From Loripinus fragilis (Eukaryota > Mollusca > Bivalvia > Lucinida > Lucinidae): a stretch of 64,000 nucleotides of DNA. The stretch's first letter is position 1; each line of letters opens with the position of its first letter. The DNA lies in NCBI GenBank assembly GCA_964019695.1, contig OZ026515.1:36906994-36970993 (forward strand), read 5' to 3'. The notes under the pieces were generated by a model. The model worked only from the letters and a program-made list of their open reading frames with translations, was not told the origin of the DNA and searched no databases. The position numbers and the translations under genes are program-made. Shown here in pieces: positions 56,884 to 64,000 of the stretch.

Positions 56884-59800
56884 CAATTATTTTGTATGCT
56901 CAATTTTCCATATTTTCAACAAAGGCGTCAAAATGTGTTAATATGGAGTATAGGGTTAAACAACATTTATCCTGATTACCACCATGCATATCAAGAAGCA
57001 TTCTTCACTGTTAATAACTTTTATCCTTCTGAAACACATCTATTATGAGGAAACCAATCTTCAATCTTGTCTAAGACATTGGAACTTCAGTGTAAGGAAG
57101 CTGTTAAGAGAAAACAATTAAATGAACTTGTCTAAGACATTAATGCCGTAAGGATCAGCTGTTGAAGAGGACACAATTCTATGAACTTGTCCAAGACATT
57201 GATAGTGTAACAATCAGCTGTTGAAAAGAAACAGTTCTATGAACTTGTCTAAGACATTCATTTTGTAAGGATCAGCTGTTGAAAAGATGCAGTTTTGCTA
57301 ACTTGTCCAAGACATTGATAATGTAAGGATCAGATGTTTAAAAGAAGCAGTTCTATGAACTTGTCAAAGGCATTGTTAATTAATGATCACCTGTTGAGAA
57401 GAACCCAACAACAAAATATATGCTTTGGATGAGAAAAAAGTAAAGTAATTTTCAGGAACACACTGTTATCTGCAGGCCTGGTAATTTGAAGAGTACCTAA
57501 GCAAGAAATTCAATGCTGTACAAATGAAACCAAAAAGTACTTATGTGTAAAGAATTAATATAGTACAGCTTAATGTAAACAGTAATGAATAGAGAATTTC
57601 TGATGTGGTACCTCCTGCTAAGAATACTTAAGGGAGAAATTGAAATGTGGTAATAGGTAAAATGACTCGAACTTGTGCAAGAAATTCAAAACGTAGTGCA
57701 ACTTCAACTGAGTTAGACAACAAATGCCCTGATCAGCTTAGTCTTTTAGTTAAGAAGACAGCAGTCTGTAGGATAACTCAAATTCCGCAAGCAGAATCTT
57801 TTGACCTTGAAGTGTGTCCTCGAGTCTGCGATGCTGATTCATGCACTGAGGGGAACATTTGAATGAAGTTTAACGAAAATCATTCAAAGGGGATATATGA
57901 GCCAACACAAAATTGAAGGGTAAATCCCATGACCTTGAAGTATAGCCTTAACCTTGAGTCTACCTGCCAAGTGGCAACACACATACCATCTTACTGATAG
58001 GATTATTTGTGATGATAATCACTCAAAGGGTTCAGGAAATATGGAGCAGACATGATAGTAGTAGACTGATAGACTGATGATTTGACTGACACACAAAATC
58101 TCCCATCTGCTTTGCGACAGCTGATTAATTTACTGACTTAAGATCTATGACTTTCCCATTAGCTGGCCTAACAAGGCTTGATGATTTTGTATGAACTCAA
58201 TGGACTTACTTTAGCAAATGTGCAATGTTGCATTCATGAAATAACCATAAACAGGAACAGTCTATATACAGTTTGCAACAGTATTTACCAGCACACCCCT
58301 AAAATTGTGTTTTTATGAATTGATTTATCTGTCAATATTCTGCAATCTCAAGTGTACGTGAATGATCATTATATCCATCAAATACTCATTGTACTCTTTT
58401 GAACAACAAGGTTATTTAAGAACCTAACTTTTAAAATTTAAAACAATTATTATTTATACAATTAAATGAAAGAAAAATAAAGAAAAAAAATAAATAAAAC
58501 AAACAAATTTTTAACTAAGACCGATTAAATGATATTGAAAAGGAAAAAGTATGATTCAAGTAACAATATATATCAGGTATTCCAAAAAAAAAATCCAAGA
58601 AGTGCAGTGGCTCAGTAGGAGAGTGACTGACTTGAGGTCGCTGGTCCGAGCCTCACCAGATGCAGTATGTTTTGTCCTTGAGCAAGACAATTAATCTTGT
58701 GCTTAGTACTGGTTCTACCCAGGAAACGTCCAGACATGACTGAAAAGTTGTTGACAAGGAGAAAGTTTCAATTAAAAAAAATAAAAAAGCATCACATCAA
58801 AAAAATAAAACATAAAAAATGAAAAAATCAGCAAATAAAATTATGCATCAGTCAGGGAAAAAATTATAATGATATGTCAAAAAGGAGTCCCTCAGAAATG
58901 GAGAGATCCTACAAAATTTTACAACAGCAGACTCTGTTTCATTGAGTCTGTTCATGAGAATTACCAATGGAAAGCACACCAGCCTCCCAAGGCCCCCAGC
59001 ATGGGGGTCATATTGGTTAAAATCCTTGTTATTCTGATGAAAAAATCAAACAATAATATTTACTAAAAAAAATGAAAAAAAATGTCTTAGGTCCCTTTGA
59101 CCAAAGTGCCTATATACATATGAGAAATTTGATGAAATATTTTGTCGCAGAAGTAACAGTGTATTTTTTTCCACTGGGACAGAAAATCAATTCATAATTG
59201 CTCAACAATTTGAAAAAAGTGCACAAAATTAATCAGGCAGTTGGTTCCTTGTATGAACACAAGGATGCAGGAAGAACTCACAGGTTCCATAACTTAATTT
59301 TACTCAAACAGTTACAATCAGCACTACACTATGCTGATGACAAACGACACTTGGGTTTACATAGTTGTTCAACTTTAAACTTCATGTTATGTTCTGAATC
59401 TAATCTGATCTCAGAATTACTATAATTAACCCTATTGCACTCAGGATTGACCAATTTCTATGCCAGTGTGACCGTCTGAGTGCAATAGGGGTGATGTTTT
59501 AGAATGATGCACATTTACTAAATGCCCTTTATTATAGATGGTAACAGCCTGTTACTAATAATATAGATAGCATAGAGAAATATGGATTATCTTCTAAGTT
59601 AAAATAAGCAATTAATTTATATGGTCATGAGAAAAGGATATATAGGATAAGAAAGCATATTTAGAAGGCTAGAAAAACATGTTTCAGGAATCACTGAAAG
59701 CCTACAATGCACACAGTTCTATAGTTATGACACTTGAAGGATCTTGCACAAAATATGAAGAAACAGCATACCAAGGTTGATACATTAAGACAATCTTTTT

Positions 59801-59977
59801 TCAAAGTAAAATTTAAAATATTTTCTTACCCATGTTTAGGGTACTCAAAAGAACTGTCTCACTGACATGACCCTTTTGAGTAGCTATAGGATGTTTTTGG
59901 TTGAGGAGTAAGAAATTAAATTTTGATTACAAACTTTTTAGAGAATCTTCTTCACTTTTAGCCCTTTACTCCACTGG
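56884..59977 (+). repeat. 3.1-kb satellite, unit 4
   Basis: 3,094 bp. Carries the GATGTTTAAAAG and TTAATGTAAAC variants shared with unit 5. A one-base loss is present in GGGGATATATGAG (57890). Confidence 0.97.
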
Positions 59978-62900
59978 CAATTATTTTGTATGCTCAATTT
60001 TCCATATTTTCAACAAAGGCGTCAAAATGTGTTAATATGGCGTATAGGGTTAAACAACATTTATCCTGATTACCACCATGCATATCAAGAAGCATTCTTC
60101 ACTGTTAATAACTTTTATCCTTCTGAAACACATCTATTATGAGGAAACCAATCTTCAATCTTGTCTAAGACATTGGAACTTCAGTGTAAGGAAGCTGTTA
60201 AGAGAAAACAATTAAATGAACTTGTCTAAGACATTAATGCCGTAAGGATCAGCTGTTGAAGAGGACACAATTCTATGAACTTGTCCAAGACATTGATAGT
60301 GTAACAATCAGCTGTTGAAAGGAAACAGTTCTATGAACTTGTCTAAGACATTCATTTTGTAAGGATCAGCTGTTGAAAAGATGCAGTTTTGCTAACTTGT
60401 CCAAGACATTGATAATGTAAGGATCAGATGTTTAAAAGAAGCAGTTCTATGAACTTGTCAAAGGCATTGTTAATTAATGATCACCTGTTGAGAAGAACCC
60501 AACAACAAAATATATGCTTTGGATGAGAAAAAAGTAAAGTAATTTTCAGGAACACACTGTTATCTGCAGGCCTGGTAATTTGAAGAGTACCTAAGCAAGA
60601 AATTCAATGCTGTACAAATGAAACCAAAAAGTACTTATGTGTAAGGAATAAATATAGTACAGCTTAATGTAAACAGTAATGAATAGAGAATTTCTGATGT
60701 GGTACCTCCTGCTAAGAATACTTAAGGGAGAAATTGAAATGTGGTAATAGGTAAAATGACTCGAACTTGTGCAAGAAATTCAAAACGTAGTGCAACTTCA
60801 ACTGAGTTAGATAACAAATGCCCTGATCAGCTTAGTCTTTTAGTTAAGAAGACAGCAGTCTGTAGGATAACTCAAATTCCGCAAGCAGAATCTTTTGACC
60901 TTGAAGTGTGTCCTCGAGTCTGCGATGCTGATTCATGCACTGAGGGGAACATTTGAATGAAGTTTAACGAAAATCATTCAAAGGGGATATAATGAGCCAA
61001 CACAAAATTGAAGGGTAAATCCCATGACCTTGAAGTATAGCCTTGACCTTGAGTCTACCTGCCAAGTGGCAACACACATACCATCTTACTGATAGGATTA
61101 TTTGTGATGATAATCACTCAAAGGGTTCAGGAAATATGGAGCAGACATGATAGTAGTAGACTGATAGACTGATGATTTGACTGACACACAAAATCTCCCA
61201 TCTGCTTTGCGACAGCTGATTAATTTACTGACTTAGGATCTATGACTTTCCCATTAGCTGGCCTAACAAGGCTTGATGATTTTGAATGAACTCAATGGAC
61301 TTACTTTAGCAAATGTGCAATGTTGCATTCATGAAATAACCATAAACAGGAACAGTCTATATACAGTTTGCAACAGTATTTACCAGCACACCCCTCAAAT
61401 TGTGTTTTTATGAATTGATTTATCTGTCAATATTCTGCAATCTCAAGTGTGTGTGAATGATCATTATATCCATCAAATACTCATTGTATTCTTTTGAACA
61501 ACAAGGTTATTTAAGAACCTAACTTTTAAAATTTAAAACAATTATTATTTATACAATCAAATGAAAGAAAAATAAAGAAAAAAAATAAATAAAACAAACA
61601 AATTTTTAACTAAGACAGATTAAATGATATTGAAAAGGAAAAAGTATGATTCAAGTAACAATATATATCAGGTATTCCAAAAAAAAATCCAAGAAGTGCA
61701 GTGGCTCAGTAGGAGAGTGACTGACTTGAGGTCGCTGGTCCGAGCCTCACCAGATGCAGTATGTTTTGTCCTTGAGCAAGACAATTAATCTTGTGCTTAG
61801 TACTGGTTCTACCCAGGAAACGTCCAGACATGACTGAAAAGTTGTTGACAAGGAGAAAGTTTCAACTAAAAAAAATAAAAAAGCATCACATCAAAAAAAT
61901 AAAACATAAAAAATGAAAAAATCAGCGAATAAAATTATGCATCAGTCAGGGACAAAAATTATAATAATATGTCAAAAAGGAGTCCCTCAGAAATGGAGAG
62001 ATCCTACAAAATTTTACAACAGCAGACTCTGTTTCATTGAGTCTGTTCATGAGAATTACCAATGGAAAGCACACCAGCCTCCCAAGGCCCCCAGCATGGG
62101 GGTCATATTGGTTAAAATCCTTGTTATTCTGATGAAAAAATCAAACAATAATATTTACTAAAAAAATTGAAAAAATGTCTTAGGTCCCTTTGACCAAAGT
62201 GCCTATATACATATGAGAAATTTGATGAAATATTTTGTCGCAGAAGTAACAGTGTATTTTTTTCCACTGGGACAGAAAATCAATTCATAATTGCTCAACA
62301 ATTTGAGAAAAGTGCACAAAATTAATCAGGCAGTTGGTTCCTTGTATGAACACAAGGATGCAGGAAGAACTCACAGGTTCCATAACTTAATTTTACTCAA
62401 ACAGTTACAATCAACACTACACTATGCTGATGACAAACGACACTTGGGTTTACATAGTTGTTCAACTTTAAACTTCATGTTATGTTCTGAATCTAATCTG
62501 ATCTCAGAATTACTATAATTAACCCTATTGCACTCAGGATTGACCAATTTCTATGCCAGTGTGACCTTCTGAGTGCAATAGGGGTGATGTTTTAGAATGA
62601 TGCACATTTACTAAATGCCCTTTATTATAGATGGTAACAGCCTGTTACTAATAATATAGATAGCATAGAGAAATATGGATTATCTTCTAAGTTAAAATAA
62701 GCAATTAATTTATATGGTCATGAGAAAAGGATATATAGGATAAGAAAGCATATTTAGAAGGCTAGAAAAGCATGTTTCAGGAATCACTGAAAGCCTACAA
62801 TGCACACAGTTCTATAGTTATGACACTTGAAGGATCTTGCACAAAATATGAAGAAACAGCATACCAAGGTTGATACATTAAGACAATCTTTTTTCAAAGT

Positions 62901-63071
62901 AAAATTTAAAATATTTTCTTACCCATGTTTAGGGTACTCAAAAGAACTGTCTCACTGACATGACTCTTTTGAGTAGCTATAGGATGTTTTTGGTTGAGGA
63001 GTAAGAAAATTAAATTTTGATTACAAACTTTTTAGAGAAGCTTCTTCACTTTTAGCCCTTTACTCCACTGG
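59978..63071 (+). repeat. 3.1-kb satellite, unit 5
   Basis: 3,094 bp. Same subtype as unit 4, with private changes such as ATGGCGTATAGGG (60038). Confidence 0.97.
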
Positions 63072-64000
63072 CAATTATTTTGTATGCTCAATTTTCCATA
63101 TTTTCAACAAAGGCGTCAAAATGTGTTAATATGGAGTATAGGGTTAAACAACATTTATCCTGATTACCACCATGCATATCAAGAAGCATTCTTCACTGTT
63201 AATAACTTTTATCCTTCTGAAACACATCTATTATGAGGAAACCAATCTTCAATCTTGTCTAAGACATTGGAACTTCAGTGTAAGGAAGCTGTTAAGAGAA
63301 AACAATTAAATGAACTTGTCTAAGACATTAATGCCGTAAGGATCAGCTGTTGAAGAGGACACAATTCTATGAACTTGTCCAATTGTCCAAGACATTGATA
63401 GTGTAACAATCAGCTGTTGAAAAGAAACAGTTCTATGAACTTGTCTAAGACATTCATTTTGTAAGGATCAGCTGTTGAAAAGATGCAGTTTTGCTAACTT
63501 GTCCAAGACATTGATAATGTAAGGATCAGATATTCAAAAGAAGCAGTTCTATGAACTTGTCAAAGGCATTGTTAATTAATGATCACCTGTTGAGAAGAAC
63601 CCAACAACAAAATATATGCTTTGGATGAGAAAAAAGTAAAGTAATTTTCAGGAACACACTGTTATCTGCAGGCCTGGTAATTTGAAGAGTAACTAAGCAA
63701 GAAATTCAATGCTGTACAAATGAAACCAAAAAGTATTTATGTGTAAGGAATAAATATAGTACAGCTTAATCTAAACAGTAATGAATAGAGAATTTCTGAT
63801 GTGGTACCTCCTGCTAAGAATACTTAAGGGAGAAATTGAAATGTGGTAATAGGTAAAATGACTCGAACTTGTGCAAGAAATTCAAAACGTAGTGCAACTT
63901 CAACTGAGTTAGACAACAAATGCCCTGATCAGCTTAGTCTTTTAGTTAAGAAGACAGCAGTCTGTAGGATAACTCAAATTCCGCAAGCAGAATCTTTTGA
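63072..64000 (+). repeat. 3.1-kb satellite, unit 6 (cut by window end)
   Basis: The first ~930 bp only. It returns to unit-2 markers: GTCCAATTGTCCAAGAC (63377), GATATTCAAAAG and TTAATCTAAAC. The array continues beyond the window. Confidence 0.97.

Overview
This window is repeat-dominated eukaryotic DNA. I recognise no intact host protein-coding gene, rRNA or functional tRNA gene. The content points to a mollusc, most likely a bivalve (inference): tRNA-derived SINEs with a CTTGAGCAAGAC core and a poly-(CAAA) tail, 'pearl'-like elements with a ~165-bp internally tandem core and a 3' hairpin, DIRS-type retroelements, and very long minisatellite and satellite arrays. Species cannot be fixed from the sequence alone.

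Layout. 1-2848: a ~1.25-kb unit present twice in tandem, with tRNA-like SINE heads. 2849-6860: AT-rich DNA with dispersed palindromic elements and MITE-like repeats. 6861-9209: a composite cassette made of an ~84-bp tandem repeat, an AT-rich linker, a conserved ~215-bp module, a 14-16-bp minisatellite and 45-bp-type repeats. 9205-15877: a DIRS1-like retroelement that interrupts the cassette. It has inverted terminal repeats, an internal complementary region near its right end, and decayed reverse transcriptase/RNase H and tyrosine recombinase reading frames. A 391-bp MITE and a SINE have inserted into it. 15881-16872: a pearl-like element split by a 323-bp SINE. 16925-20338: the cassette resumes, with three more copies of the 215-bp module.

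20339-38700: about 18 kb of 45/48-bp minisatellite (roughly 400 units), strongly purine-biased on the + strand, with 3.1-3.4-kb higher-order repeats and local duplications, interrupted once by a SINE. 38701-43796: further pearl-like elements, hairpin elements, a SINE and MITE relics. 43797-47459: a second, 3'-truncated DIRS copy sharing the internal SINE and the missing RT catalytic block of the first. 47582-64000: a tandem satellite of ~3.1-kb units (five complete, a sixth cut by the window edge); each unit contains a SINE, degenerate 84-bp repeats, a 62-bp sub-repeat and a perfect-arm hairpin.

The notable biology is structural. Nested insertions with visible target-site duplications and an empty site give a relative chronology. 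A defective DIRS lineage seems to have been mobilised after losing its RT core. Several tandem arrays share ancestry with dispersed elements in the same window. The long open frames inside the arrays are explained by base composition and are not reported as genes.
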